A DNA stretch of 64,000 nucleotides from Jatrophihabitans sp. (GCA_025963285.1 JAOPUX010000097.1:23475-87474); one strand, 5' to 3'. Positions 37,468 through 46,580 are shown, numbered from the stretch's first letter. Notes: generated by a model from the sequence alone, not told the origin. A program made the numbers and translations.

Positions 37468-37556
37468 CAGAACTTCTCCGGGAAGACCAGCGCGACCACC
37501 AGGAAGATCGTGATCAGGATCGACAGGACCAGACCAACTACGTTCGTCGCGCTCAC
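37467..37556 (-). CDS. kdpF: K+-transporting ATPase subunit KdpF
   Basis: A 29-residue single-helix membrane peptide that stabilises the Kdp complex, too short for standard ORF finders. The sequence starts [19 protein letters not shown] and ends PEKF, the normal KdpF pattern. It begins at GTG 37556, overlaps the small upstream gene by 4 nt, and shares one nucleotide with kdpA. Confidence 0.9.
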   Translation of the reverse strand: MSATNVVGLVLSILITIFLVVALVFPEKF

Positions 37557-37636
37557 AGCTTCTCTACCCCCTTGACGCACAGCGCCAGGAAGACGAAGAC
37601 GCCGATGGTCAGCAAGACAAACCACACGTCATGCAC
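37553..37636 (-). CDS. 27-aa membrane peptide preceding kdpF
   Basis: A GTG start (37634-37636) with GGAG about 7 nt upstream opens a 27-residue peptide, [20 protein letters not shown] followed by a VKGVEKL tail: one hydrophobic helix then a basic end. Its stop overlaps the kdpF start in the GTGA arrangement, so translation would be coupled. Similar tiny membrane peptides precede kdpF in other actinobacteria as I recall, and a Kdp-complex or regulatory role is possible but unproven. Confidence 0.65.
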   Translation of the reverse strand: MHDVWFVLLTIGVFVFLALCVKGVEKL

Positions 37637-37832
37637 TGGTGACTCCAAACCGATCATGAGATTGGGCAACGAGGATGTTCGGCATCCCGCACCGCTCCGC
37701 CGAGTTCTTCGGCCGGACGCTGGTCAGTGAACGCCGCCGGATCGGGCTGTGTCGTGCTGCGCCGGCCATCTTCACGGAGTAGTCACGCACTCCTCACGGG
37801 CCGAACTCGCCGAGCAGGCCTACGCTCGACTC

Positions 37833-37988
37833 ATGGGAAATATCGGACCTGAACGTCGCCGTATCGAGGTGTTGCCAGCTGCCCCGCCTGCCACCGAACC
37901 GGCAGCGCCTGCTCCGGCGCAGCCGGCTTCGGACCCGGAGCGAGATGTGCCGGCCCGCCCCGCGTCAACACCCGCACCGGCCCACTGA
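37833..37988 (+). CDS. Short Pro/Ala-rich conserved hypothetical peptide
   Basis: 51 residues starting MGNIGPERRRIEVLPA and then rich in Pro, Ala and Glu. The opening resembles a short peptide family I have seen in actinobacterial genomes, with no known function. A start at 37749 would add 28 residues that do not look conserved. It ends 8 nt before the next gene. Confidence 0.45.
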   Translation: MGNIGPERRRIEVLPAAPPATEPAAPAPAQPASDPERDVPARPASTPAPAH

Positions 37989-37996
37989 CTTCTGCC

Positions 37997-38902
37997 ATGG
38001 AGCCGTACACGGGATTCGAGCCGCAGGTCGGCGAGATCCGCGCCGTACGCACCTTCCGCATCGGTCCAGACGGGCTGCTGTATCCGCTGTTCAGCGACGT
38101 GCCCTGGCTGCCCGGCACGAACACCGCCCGGTGCAACGCCGTATCCCTGGGGTCGCAGTTCCCCTCAGGCCTGCTCGGCTCCTTGGACCCGGCGGCCGAC
38201 ACCGCTCACCGCCCGCATGAGACACCCGAGCCGGACTGCACCTGCGGCTACTACGCGTACGCCTCGGAGCGGGCCGCACAGGAGTACCCGAACGCACGTC
38301 ACGTGCTTGCGGTCGTCGCCTGCTGGGGGCGGGTCATCGCCGGCACCCGGGGGATACGGACCGAGCACGGCCGCGTCGAGGCGCTGTGGATGTCGGCCAC
38401 CGTTCCCGCAGACCTCGCGGGCTCGGTGGCTCAGCGCTACGGCGCGGTGGCGGTGTACGCCGACAAGGAGCTGATGCTCAGGGAGCACCCGCCGACGGCG
38501 CTGGACTGCTACGAGGTCGAAGGCCCGGAGCTGCGGGGCCGCCGCGCCCTGGTCCGCGTCACCGTCGTGGCCGCCCTGGTGCTGGGACTGATCCCGCACG
38601 CCTGGCTGTCAGGCAATCGTGACCTCCTGCTCGTCTGGCTGGTCGAGGTGGTGGTGTTCGTTGCGGTCGCGTTCTCCGCACGCGGACGGAGCGGGATCGC
38701 AGCCAGACGCCGAAGTGTCCAGTCCATCGCGCTCGTGCTGTGGCTGCTGGCTCCGTTCGGCGGCGTGGCGGGCACGCTGCTGCTCCGGATCCCGGTGATC
38801 CAACTGACGAGCCTGATCCTCGCCCAGCGTCGAGCGCTGTCGCGGGAGGCGAATCGCTTTCCGGCAAGAATCGCCTCGCTCGGCTGGGAGGGCGGACGAT
38901 GA
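37997..38902 (+). CDS. Conserved hypothetical membrane protein
   Basis: 301 residues of unknown function. The N-terminal soluble part (about 1-180) includes YTGFEPQVGEIRAVRTFRIG and a Cys-containing EPDCTCGYYAYAS segment, followed by HVLAVVACWGRVIAGTRGIR. The C-terminal part has about four membrane segments (near 190-275) and a basic tail. The pattern of a short Cys-rich recognition stretch plus membrane anchor suggests a membrane-tethered binding domain; I cannot name its ligand. It follows the small Pro-rich gene closely and may be co-transcribed. Confidence 0.75.
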   Translation: MEPYTGFEPQVGEIRAVRTFRIGPDGLLYPLFSDVPWLPGTNTARCNAVSLGSQFPSGLLGSLDPAADTAHRPHETPEPDCTCGYYAYASERAAQEYPNARHVLAVVACWGRVIAGTRGIRTEHGRVEALWMSATVPADLAGSVAQRYGAVAVYADKELMLREHPPTALDCYEVEGPELRGRRALVRVTVVAALVLGLIPHAWLSGNRDLLLVWLVEVVVFVAVAFSARGRSGIAARRRSVQSIALVLWLLAPFGGVAGTLLLRIPVIQLTSLILAQRRALSREANRFPARIASLGWEGGR

Positions 38903-39093
38903 ACGTCGCCGCCGGCAGGCAGGCAGGGTGGGCGCCGCAGCTCGCGAGCCGTCCTCGCGGCTGGCCCTGCACCCGCGAGGACTCCGTCAGCGTGCCGTGA
39001 GGATTGCGTAGCAATCGCCCCGCCGCCCGGCCGCGCCGTGTTCGCTCTCCTGGGGCGACCAACTCGCCCCGCAGTGGTCGCAGGGGAGCAGCC

Positions 39094-39348
39094 GTGAACG
39101 CATTCATCGCACTCCTCGTCATCGGTGTCGGCTGGATCGCCATCGCGAGGGCGCTGGCCGTGTCGACCCGCCTCGCCGACCCAGCAGACGCGCCGGCCCC
39201 AGGCGAGTTCCCAGGCGAGTTCCCAGACGGGCTCGCAGGCGGGCTCCGGCACGAGCCCGGCAGGATCGCGACCTGGCGCGAGGTGCCCGCCAACCGGCCC
39301 GTCGGGGTGTTCCCGCGCTCGACGACGGTCCCGGACCGCGACGCCTGA
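39094..39348 (+). CDS. Small membrane protein, hypothetical
   Basis: 84 residues with an N-terminal membrane helix (FIALLVIGVGWIAIARALAV) and a Pro/Gly-rich hydrophilic tail. GTG 39094 has GGGGAG 5 nt upstream, which favours it over the 30-codon longer frame. The tail has a short internal duplication of GEFPGEFPDG type. The function is unknown. Confidence 0.5.
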   Translation: MNAFIALLVIGVGWIAIARALAVSTRLADPADAPAPGEFPGEFPDGLAGGLRHEPGRIATWREVPANRPVGVFPRSTTVPDRDA

Positions 39349-39620
39349 GCCTCAGCGCCGCGGAGTCCGAGCTGGTTCACCGGGTGGGCTGGACGCCGCC
39401 CTTCCGACCCGTGCCCGCGATCCGTCGGTCAACCGGGTTAGTGCCCGCACCGCGCCGGGTATCGCAGAGCTGAGCACAGCAACGCAGCTGCCGACTTGGT
39501 GCGAGCGCAGCCGCCTCGACCGAATGCGCGGGGCGAACTCGTCGCCAGCGCCGAAGAAAAGGACTCCTGCGGTGATCCTTCCTGATCCTGCCCACACCCC
39601 CGTGGCGAACGGCGGCACCG

Positions 39621-40766
39621 TTGTCCTCATCCCCTGAGCCACCGCGAGCGGAGTTCCGAACCGTCGGCGTGGAGGAGGAGTTCCTGCTCGTTCGTGCCGA
39701 TGGCGAGCTGGCCGACGAGGGTGACGCCGTCGTCCGGGACGCCGCCGCAGCCGACGAGTCCGGCCAGTTCGAGCATGAGCTGAAACGGGCGCAGGTGGAG
39801 ATCGGGTCGGCGCCGGCGTCCGACCTGCGCAGCCTCACCGCGGATCTGACCCGGCTGCGACGGGAACTGGCCGTGGCGGCAGCCGACGACGGCGCCCGGC
39901 TGGTCGCCAGCGGGACCCATCCGACCGCGCGCCACCCGCGCACGACGGCCGACGAGCGGTACCGGCGGATGACCGAGACGTTCGGCATGGTGGCGCGCCA
40001 GCAGCTGACCTGCGGCATGCACGTGCACGTCTCCGTCGAGTCGCCGGAGGAGGGTGTCGCGGTGATCGACCGGGTCCAGCCGTGGCTGCCGCTGCTCACG
40101 GCCCTGAGTTCGAACTCCCCGCTTCGCCACGGCGAGGACACCGGCTACGCCAGCTACCGGAGCGTGCTGTGGGGTCAGTGGCCGACCGCCGGGCCGACCC
40201 CCCTCTTCGGTGACGTGGCGGCCTACCGTCGGCTGCAGCAGGGCCTGATCGCCTCGGGCGCGGCGATGGACGACGGCATGCTCTACTTCGACGCCAGGCT
40301 CTCGGCGCACTACCCCACGGTCGAGATCCGCGTCGCGGACGTCTGCCCGGCTGCCCGCATCGCGACGGCGATCGCCGGCCTCGCGCGGGCCCTCGTCGAG
40401 ACGGCGGCGCGCGAGTGGAGGAGCGGCGAGGCCCCGTCTGGCGAGCGTGTGGAGCTGCTCCGGGCGCGGGCGTGGCGGGCGGCGCGCTGGGGCATGGCAG
40501 GTGAGTTGATCGCCGGGCCGTCGGCGAGGCTCGAGCCGCGGCCGGCGTGGCACTGCGTCGACGAGCTGCTGGAGCATGTGCGCGACGCGCTGGATGATCT
40601 GGGTGACGCCGCGACCGTCACCGCCGGTCTCGCGGAGTTACGGGCCGAAGGCACCGGGGCGCAGCGGCAGCGGGACGCCTACGCCGCGGGCGGCTTCGGC
40701 GCGGTCCTCGACCTGCTCACGCTGGCGGCGGCCGACCCCGACGACCAGGCACGCAACCCGGTGTAG
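39621..40766 (+). CDS. ybdK: Carboxylate-amine ligase, YbdK/glutamate-cysteine ligase type 2 family
   Basis: 381 residues of the ATP-dependent GCS2 family, which joins a carboxylate (in tested members glutamate) to an amine such as cysteine. Family features are FRTVGVEEEFLLV, FEHELKRAQVEIGSAP, the metal/substrate motif LTCGMHVHVSV, SSNSPLRHGEDTGYASYR and TVEIRVADVC. Length is normal. The start ATG follows a 270-bp gap without a gene. It is followed 10 nt later by the ligase gene. Confidence 0.88.
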   Translation: MSSSPEPPRAEFRTVGVEEEFLLVRADGELADEGDAVVRDAAAADESGQFEHELKRAQVEIGSAPASDLRSLTADLTRLRRELAVAAADDGARLVASGTHPTARHPRTTADERYRRMTETFGMVARQQLTCGMHVHVSVESPEEGVAVIDRVQPWLPLLTALSSNSPLRHGEDTGYASYRSVLWGQWPTAGPTPLFGDVAAYRRLQQGLIASGAAMDDGMLYFDARLSAHYPTVEIRVADVCPAARIATAIAGLARALVETAAREWRSGEAPSGERVELLRARAWRAARWGMAGELIAGPSARLEPRPAWHCVDELLEHVRDALDDLGDAATVTAGLAELRAEGTGAQRQRDAYAAGGFGAVLDLLTLAAADPDDQARNPV

Positions 40767-40776
40767 GCGGTCGCGA

Positions 40777-42222
40777 ATGGCCGACCTGGGGGAGTACCGC
40801 CGGAGGCGTGACGCTGCGCGGACGCCTGAACCGGTTCCGGAGAGCTCTGCGGTCGACAGCCACGGCGGGCAGAGCTTCGTCATCCAGGAGCACCATGCGA
40901 CTGCGCTGCACTGGGACTTCCGCCTGGAACGCGACGGGGTCCTCGTCTCCTGGGCGGTCCCGAAGGGGCTACCGACCGACACGAGGAAGAACCGCCTCGC
41001 AGTGCAGACCGAGGACCACCCGCTGGAGTACGCCACCTTCGAGGGGACGATCGGGGCCGGCCAGTACGGCGGCGGCACCGTGACGATCTGGGACCACGGC
41101 ACCTACGAGCTGGAGAAGTGGACCGAGCGCGAGGTCAAGTTCGTGCTGGCCGGTCAGCGGGTGCAGGGCCGCTTCGTGCTGTTCCGCACGAAGGGCAAGC
41201 AGTGGATGATGCACCGGATGGACGCCCCGTCGACCCCTGACTGGCAGCCACTCCCCGGGTCCGTCGCGCCCATGCTGGCCACGCCGGGTGAGCTGCCGGA
41301 GGACAGCGACGCCTGGGCGTTCGAGATGAAGTGGGACGGCGTCCGGGCGCTGGCTCGCATCGAAGGCGGCCGGATCTCGCTCACCTCCCGTAACGACCAC
41401 GACCTCACCGTCTCCTACCCGGAGCTGCGAGCCCTCGGTGAGACCGTCGGCTCGACCCAGCTGCTTCTCGACGGTGAGATCACCAGCTTCGACGGCGCGG
41501 GGCGACCCAGCTTCGCCCGGCTGCAGAAGCGGATGCACGTCAGCTCGGCTGTCCAGGCGCGGGAGCTCGCGGCGGCCGAGCCGGTGGTCTACCTCGTCTT
41601 CGACGTCCTGCACCACGACGGTAGGTCCTTGATCGGTGAGCCCTATTCGGCGCGTCGGGCCCTGCTCGACGAGCTGGGTCTGAACGGGCCGACCTGGCAG
41701 ACACCCCCGGCGTTCGACGGCAGCGGGGCAGCGGCCTTCGGCGTGAGCCAGGCCCAGGGGCTGGAGGGGGTGGTCGCCAAACGGCGCGGTGCCACCTACC
41801 AGCCCGGCCGGCGCTCCGCGGACTGGATCAAGGTGAAGAACATCCGCGCGCAGGAGGTGGTGATCGGCGGCTGGAGGCCCGGAGCGGGGCGACGTGAAGG
41901 CTCCATCGGCTCGCTCCTCGTGGGGCTGCCGACCGCGGACGGCCTCGCCTACGCCGGCAAGGTCGGCACCGGTTTCACCGACGAAGCGCTCGACGAGCTC
42001 GGCCGGCAGCTCAAGCGCCTCGGCCGCACCACGTCGCCGTTCTCCCAGAGCCCCGGCGCCGGGGTCCCGCGCGGGGAGGCCAAGGACGTGCACTGGGTGA
42101 CCCCGAAGATCGTCGGCGAGGTCGCCTTCACCGAGTGGACGCGGGACGGCCGGCTGCGCCACCCCGCCTGGCGTGGGCTGCGGCCGGACAAGCGTCCAGA
42201 CCAGGTCCTCCGCGAGGGCTGA
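40777..42222 (+). CDS. ligD: ATP-dependent DNA ligase with N-terminal 3'-phosphoesterase domain (LigD-type, no polymerase domain)
   Basis: 481 residues. The N-terminal phosphoesterase domain (about 30-150) has SFVIQEHHATALHWDFRLER and the GTIGAGQYGGGTV segment. The ligase domain (about 165-470) has the nucleotidyl Lys185 in FEMKWDGVRA, DGEI, EGVVAKR and WIKVKN. Both are parts of the bacterial non-homologous end-joining enzyme LigD; the primase/polymerase domain is absent and no Ku gene is in the window, so other LigD parts may be encoded elsewhere. The start ATG 40777 was preferred over an upstream frame that overlaps ybdK. Confidence 0.9.
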   Translation: MADLGEYRRRRDAARTPEPVPESSAVDSHGGQSFVIQEHHATALHWDFRLERDGVLVSWAVPKGLPTDTRKNRLAVQTEDHPLEYATFEGTIGAGQYGGGTVTIWDHGTYELEKWTEREVKFVLAGQRVQGRFVLFRTKGKQWMMHRMDAPSTPDWQPLPGSVAPMLATPGELPEDSDAWAFEMKWDGVRALARIEGGRISLTSRNDHDLTVSYPELRALGETVGSTQLLLDGEITSFDGAGRPSFARLQKRMHVSSAVQARELAAAEPVVYLVFDVLHHDGRSLIGEPYSARRALLDELGLNGPTWQTPPAFDGSGAAAFGVSQAQGLEGVVAKRRGATYQPGRRSADWIKVKNIRAQEVVIGGWRPGAGRREGSIGSLLVGLPTADGLAYAGKVGTGFTDEALDELGRQLKRLGRTTSPFSQSPGAGVPRGEAKDVHWVTPKIVGEVAFTEWTRDGRLRHPAWRGLRPDKRPDQVLREG

Positions 42223-42269
42223 AGCCGTCCTGGGTTACGGCACGGCTCGCGACGGGGACCACCCCAGAC

Positions 42270-43103
42270 GTGAGCGGTGGCGAGCTTCGCATCGGCCTGT
42301 CCGGCTGGAGCTATCCCGGCTGGCGCGGTCGCTTCTACCCACGCGGCCTGCCGCACAACGCGGAACTCGGCTACGTGGCAGAGCGCTTCTCCACCGTTGA
42401 GGTCAATGCGTCGTTCTACCGCCTGCAGCGCCCCGACACCTACCGGCGGTGGGTGGAGCAGACGCCCGGGGGTTTTCTCTTCGCCGTGAAGGGCAGCCGC
42501 TACATCACCCACATGAAGCGGCTGCAGAGCAGTGTCGCGATGGCGAACTTCCTCGCCTCGGGGGTGCTTGCGCTGGGCGACCGGCTTGGCCCACTGCTCT
42601 GGCAGCTCCCGCCCACGATGCACTTCGACCCGGCCGTGTTGGAGCCGTTTCTGACGGGTCTGCCGCGGACCATGGCAGCAGCGGGTCGTCTGGCCCGCAA
42701 GCACGACGAGCGGCTGAACGGGCGCAGCGTCCTCGCCGTCTCCGCGGACCTGCCGCTGCGGCACGCGCTCGAGGTGCGGCACGAGTCGTTCCGCGACGAA
42801 CGCCTCTACGGGCTGCTGCGCGAGCAGGGTGTGGGGCTGGTGGTCGCTGACTCGGCGGGGCACTACCCGCGGCTGATGGAGGCGACCGCGGACTTCGTCT
42901 ACGTCCGGCTCCACGGCGAGGAAGAGCTGTACACGAGCGGCTACGACGACGCCTCGCTACGGGGCTGGGCCGGGCGCATCGCACGCTGGCGGGCGGAGGG
43001 CCGTGACGTCTACGTCTACTTCGACAACGACGCCAAGGTGCGGGCGCCGGTCGACGCGCTACGGCTCGCCGAGCTCTGCGGCGTCGCCTCCGACTCCGAA
43101 TGA
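42270..43103 (+). CDS. DUF72 (YecE family) protein
   Basis: 277 residues of the TIM-barrel-like DUF72 family of unknown biochemical role. Recognisable stretches are IGLSGWSYPGWRGRFYP, FSTVEVNASFYRLQ, FLFAVKGSRYITH, GPLLWQLPP, ALEVRHESF, DFVYVRLHG and DVYVYFDND. The start is a GTG at 42270, where the conserved domain begins; a longer frame overlaps the ligase gene. It follows ligD by 47 nt. Confidence 0.9.
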   Translation: MSGGELRIGLSGWSYPGWRGRFYPRGLPHNAELGYVAERFSTVEVNASFYRLQRPDTYRRWVEQTPGGFLFAVKGSRYITHMKRLQSSVAMANFLASGVLALGDRLGPLLWQLPPTMHFDPAVLEPFLTGLPRTMAAAGRLARKHDERLNGRSVLAVSADLPLRHALEVRHESFRDERLYGLLREQGVGLVVADSAGHYPRLMEATADFVYVRLHGEEELYTSGYDDASLRGWAGRIARWRAEGRDVYVYFDNDAKVRAPVDALRLAELCGVASDSE

Positions 43104-43149
43104 CGCCTGCCGGCTCGGGATCGCTCCGGTCAGGCGATGGGCGATCCGC

Positions 43150-44370
43150 TCAGCGCTCGCCTCCGCCGTCACGCGTGGAACCCCGGCCTCTCCTCACGAC
43201 CCGCGCCGTGTCGTGCCTGCGCATCGCCAGCACGGTGACATCGTCGTCGTTGCCGTCGCTGTCGCCCAGCAGCGCGCTCATCACGTCGGCGCAGGCGATC
43301 TCGGCCCAGACGCCGGCCGCACCCTGCAGGGCGTTAAGGAGCACCGCCTGGCGGGCCTCTAGATCGGCGCCACGCCGCTCGACCAGCCCGTCGGTGTAGA
43401 GGAACAGCGTCGCGCCGTCCGGAACGCGCACCTCGGTCTGGTGGCGACTGGCCGGACGGGAGACGCCCAGGGGACGGTCGACCGGCATCGTCAGCTCCCT
43501 CGCGCCGCCACCGCGCGGCACCAGCAGCGGCGCGAGGTGACCGGCCAGGGAGATCGAGGCGCGCCCCGTATCGCGTTCGAGGATGCCGTAGGCCACGGTC
43601 ATCAACTGGTTGAACTCGAAGTGCTGGATCTTGCGGTCCAGGCGAGCCAGCACGCTGGCCGGATCGTCGTCTTCGATGGCGTAGGCCCGCAGCGCGCTGC
43701 GGGCCCGCCCCATCACGGTGGCCGCGCCGAGGCCGTGCCCCATCACGTCCCCGACAGCGAAACCCACCCTGCCGTCGGGAAGCGGGAAGACGTCGTACCA
43801 GTCGCCGCCGACGCCGTGCTGGCTGCTCGGCGCGTAGCGGGCGGCGAGGTCGAGGCCGGGCAGCGCGGGGAGCCGTGGCGTCAGCCCCTCCTGAAGCGCA
43901 GCGGCTGCCGCGGCGTCGACCCGTCCGCGCCAGTCCACGATGCGGCGGGCGATCGCGTCCGCGTGCCCTTCCAGTGCCGCCACCTCAGCGGCCCCGAAGC
44001 TGCCGGCGAGACGGCCGATGTGCAGAACTCCGAGCAGACGCTCCTCGAAGATCAGTGGTGCACCGCACAGCGCGGAGATGCCCCGGCGCCGGAGGACGGG
44101 GTTCAGCACCGTCGTCGAGTCGATCCGGTCGAGGACGAGCGGGCGTCGCTCGCTGGCGATCCGGCCGGCAAACCCCAGACCGATCGGAACGCGGGAGCCC
44201 TGCCTGACCTCATCCTCCAGGCCCACCGAGGCGCGGGCGGTCAGGTGCTGCAACGCCTCGTCGACGAGCAGCACGGCCACCGTCGCCGCGTCCGTGTCCA
44301 GGCGCACGCTCTCCAGATCCGAGGCGAGAAACGCCTGGATCTCGAGATCTGAGGCTGTAGGGGAGTTCAT
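43150..44370 (-). CDS. GAF domain-containing PP2C/SpoIIE-type serine phosphatase (RsbU-like)
   Basis: 406 residues. An N-terminal GAF sensor domain (about 15-150, with VPIGLGFAGRIASERRPLVLDR and SALCGAPLIFEERLLGVLHIGR) precedes a PPM/SpoIIE phosphatase domain (about 170-390). The phosphatase metal-binding motifs are GVGGDWYDVF, VGDVMGHGLGAA and LFLYTDGLVERR. Such proteins dephosphorylate anti-anti-sigma factors in stress partner switching. No anti-sigma gene is adjacent, so the partner is unknown. Confidence 0.9.
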   Translation of the reverse strand: MNSPTASDLEIQAFLASDLESVRLDTDAATVAVLLVDEALQHLTARASVGLEDEVRQGSRVPIGLGFAGRIASERRPLVLDRIDSTTVLNPVLRRRGISALCGAPLIFEERLLGVLHIGRLAGSFGAAEVAALEGHADAIARRIVDWRGRVDAAAAAALQEGLTPRLPALPGLDLAARYAPSSQHGVGGDWYDVFPLPDGRVGFAVGDVMGHGLGAATVMGRARSALRAYAIEDDDPASVLARLDRKIQHFEFNQLMTVAYGILERDTGRASISLAGHLAPLLVPRGGGARELTMPVDRPLGVSRPASRHQTEVRVPDGATLFLYTDGLVERRGADLEARQAVLLNALQGAAGVWAEIACADVMSALLGDSDGNDDDVTVLAMRRHDTARVVRRGRGSTRDGGGER

Positions 44371-44459
44371 CGGTACCGCTCGTGGACTCAGCCGGCGTCA
44401 CCACGGTGTTTCGAGTGCGCGGGCCCGGCGTTGACAATAACGACCCGCCCCACCCGGCC

Positions 44460-45374
44460 CTAGACGGGTTCGATGACGAGGGCGACGGCCCGCGCCGCGG
44501 TGCCCGGCGCGGCCGGCGCCGAGGTGGCGACGACGAGGGCCGGCCGCTGCGTCTGCCGCACCGACTCCACGGCGGCCGCGAGCAGCACGGCACCATGGGC
44601 GGCACGGCAGTCGCCAATCCGCCGCCTGAGCTCCGCTCCATGATCGGGCTGCTCGGTCGAGGCGCTGTCCCACCACCAGTCGGCCTCCTCCGGGCGCAGC
44701 TCCGCCTCCTCCAGCGCGTCGCGGGCGGCCCCCACCGCCGGCCCGACCCGGTACGACGCGACGGCAGCAACGCCGTCGACCTCGGCGCGGGACAGGACGA
44801 GGAGCGCCGCGTCCACGCCCAGATCCGGCAGCCCGACGGGCGCATCGCCGGCGTCGCTGGCACCGGCCAGCGCGATGTCGGCGCGGCCGAGTTCGATCAG
44901 CTCCACCGCCTCGACGACGGCCTCGAGTCCCGCTGCCGGCCCGCAGACGGTGAGGTTCGGACCGCCGGCGTCGAAGAAGATCCCGAGGTGCCCGGCGTGG
45001 ACGTTCACCACCACGTTCGGGAAGCTCATCGGCAGCGTCTGCTGCGGCCCCGACCCGACGACCACCCGGTTGAAGCCGGCGAGTGGCCCGATCGAACCCC
45101 ACTCCGTACCCAGGCTCACGGCGCGGCGCTCGGGTGCCACGCTGCCCCACGCAGCCGAGGCACCCGCGACCGCCTCCGCCGCTGCGACGCAGGCCAGCTG
45201 CGTGGTCCGGCAGAGCTGCCTCGTGCCCCGGAACGGCACGTGCGCGGCCGGCTCGAAGTCGGCGAGGCTTCGCGGCCCCGGCCCGGTCCCGGCCAGGACC
45301 CTCGACAGCTCAGCCAGGCCGACCCCCGCGCCGGTGACGACGCCCGCCGACAGGACACGCACCCGCGTGCTCAT
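44460..45374 (-). CDS. Shortened beta-ketoacyl synthase-like protein without nucleophilic Cys (KS-beta/chain-length-factor-like)
   Basis: 304 residues with the thiolase fold of ketosynthases in the N-terminal half (RVRVLSAGVVTGAGVG, TEWGSIGPLAGFN, GIFFDAGGPNLTV, ELIELGRADIALAGAS) but about 100 residues shorter than usual at the C-terminal side. By spacing from the GRAD motif the nucleophile position holds Pro146/Ala147 instead of Cys, and no His-containing AHGT motif is seen. It should therefore be non-condensing and act as a partner of the active KS, like a chain-length factor. Its ATG overlaps the KS stop by 4 nt. It is the last gene of the five-gene operon. Confidence 0.75.
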   Translation of the reverse strand: MSTRVRVLSAGVVTGAGVGLAELSRVLAGTGPGPRSLADFEPAAHVPFRGTRQLCRTTQLACVAAAEAVAGASAAWGSVAPERRAVSLGTEWGSIGPLAGFNRVVVGSGPQQTLPMSFPNVVVNVHAGHLGIFFDAGGPNLTVCGPAAGLEAVVEAVELIELGRADIALAGASDAGDAPVGLPDLGVDAALLVLSRAEVDGVAAVASYRVGPAVGAARDALEEAELRPEEADWWWDSASTEQPDHGAELRRRIGDCRAAHGAVLLAAAVESVRQTQRPALVVATSAPAAPGTAARAVALVIEPV

Positions 45375-46576
45375 GCCGCCCCCCGAGCGACCGAGCTGAA
45401 GACGACCGCGGCGTTGTTGCCGCCGAAGGCCGCCGAATTGTTCAGCACCACCTCCACGCGCCCCGCTCGCGGCTCGTCGGTGACCAGGTCCCACGCACAG
45501 GCAGGGTCGCCTGCCTGCAGGCCCCAGGTCGGCGGCACCAGGCCGTCCCGTAGCGCGAGCAAGCAGCAGACCGCCTCGATCGCACTGGCCGCGCCCAGGC
45601 CGTGACCGGTCAGCGCCTTCACCGAGCTGACCGGAACCTGCCGCGGCGCGGAGCCGAAGACGGCGCGCACGGCTGCGATCTCGGCTGGATCGTTGGCAGG
45701 TGTGGCCGTGCCGTGCGCGCAGAACCAGCCGACCTCCTCAGTCGAGATCGCCGCCTCGCGCAACGCCGCGGCGATCGCCCGCGCCATGCCTGCCCCGTCC
45801 GGATGCGGGCTGACGATGTGGTGGGCATCGCAGGCGAGCCCGAAGCCGGCGACGAACCCGAGCACCGCAGCCCCGCGAGCCACCGCATGCTCCTCGGCCT
45901 CCAGCACGAGCACTCCAGCGCCTTCGCCGAGCACCAGGCCGTCCCGGTCCGCGCTGAAGGGGCGGCAGCTCTTCGACGCGAGCGCGCCGAGCCGCCCGAA
46001 GCCAGCGAGCGCGGTTCGCGAGAAGGCGTCCGCACCGCAGGCCAGCACGACCTCGGCTCGGCCTGCCCGGATCCAGTCGGCGGCGCGCCCGATGGCGTAG
46101 TTGCCGCCGGCGCAGGCCGCACCCAGGGTCAGGGTGCGACCACCGAGCCCGAGGGTCGCTGCGACGTCGGCGGTGATCGCGGCCGGCCCGGAGCGGGCCA
46201 GCTCCGCCTGCCTGCTCGCCGGAACCTCGGGCAGGACGCCGTCCGCGTCGGGCCAGGACTCGATCCAGCTCGCCTCACCCATCGTGGTGCCCAGTACGAG
46301 GCCGACGCGCCCGCGCCCCGCTGCGTCGATCCCGGCCTGGCCGAGCGCCTCGGCGCCGGCGATGCTTGCGAGTGCGGCCGCGCGCCCCCGTCCCGGCGGT
46401 GTGCCGACCTCCTGGACCTGGGCGCCGACCGTGGTCATGAACCCGTCGGCGCTCATCCCGACGATCGGTCCGATGCCGGAGTGCCCCGCGGTGACCGACG
46501 CCCAGAACGTCGGTACCGAAGTACCGATCGGCGACGCGACCCCCAGGCCCGTCACCGCCACCCTCCGCCCGGACAC
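45371..46576 (-). CDS. Beta-ketoacyl-ACP synthase (KS-alpha, FabF-like)
   Basis: A 401-residue condensing enzyme that extends an ACP-bound acyl chain. Catalytic residues are intact: Cys155 in LTLGAACAGG, His288 in FCAHGTATPAND, Lys320 and His325 in SVKALTGHGLGAAS, and the C-terminal NNSAAFGGNN loop. It starts 4 nt after the ACP gene and overlaps the KS-beta-like gene by 4 nt. No ketoreductase, dehydratase, acyltransferase or starter enzyme is in the operon, so it must use shared cellular enzymes or carry out a single condensation. Confidence 0.92.
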   Translation of the reverse strand: MSGRRVAVTGLGVASPIGTSVPTFWASVTAGHSGIGPIVGMSADGFMTTVGAQVQEVGTPPGRGRAAALASIAGAEALGQAGIDAAGRGRVGLVLGTTMGEASWIESWPDADGVLPEVPASRQAELARSGPAAITADVAATLGLGGRTLTLGAACAGGNYAIGRAADWIRAGRAEVVLACGADAFSRTALAGFGRLGALASKSCRPFSADRDGLVLGEGAGVLVLEAEEHAVARGAAVLGFVAGFGLACDAHHIVSPHPDGAGMARAIAAALREAAISTEEVGWFCAHGTATPANDPAEIAAVRAVFGSAPRQVPVSSVKALTGHGLGAASAIEAVCCLLALRDGLVPPTWGLQAGDPACAWDLVTDEPRAGRVEVVLNNSAAFGGNNAAVVFSSVARGAA

Positions 46577-46580
46577 GAGC

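Noticed and set aside
37638..37832. c-di-AMP riboswitch upstream of the kdp operon
   Set aside because: The region before the kdp genes is short and shows no conserved riboswitch core or strong terminator stem by eye.
38899..39000. 33-codon frame after the hypothetical membrane protein gene
   Set aside because: ATG without a convincing ribosome site and no helix, signal or conserved look.
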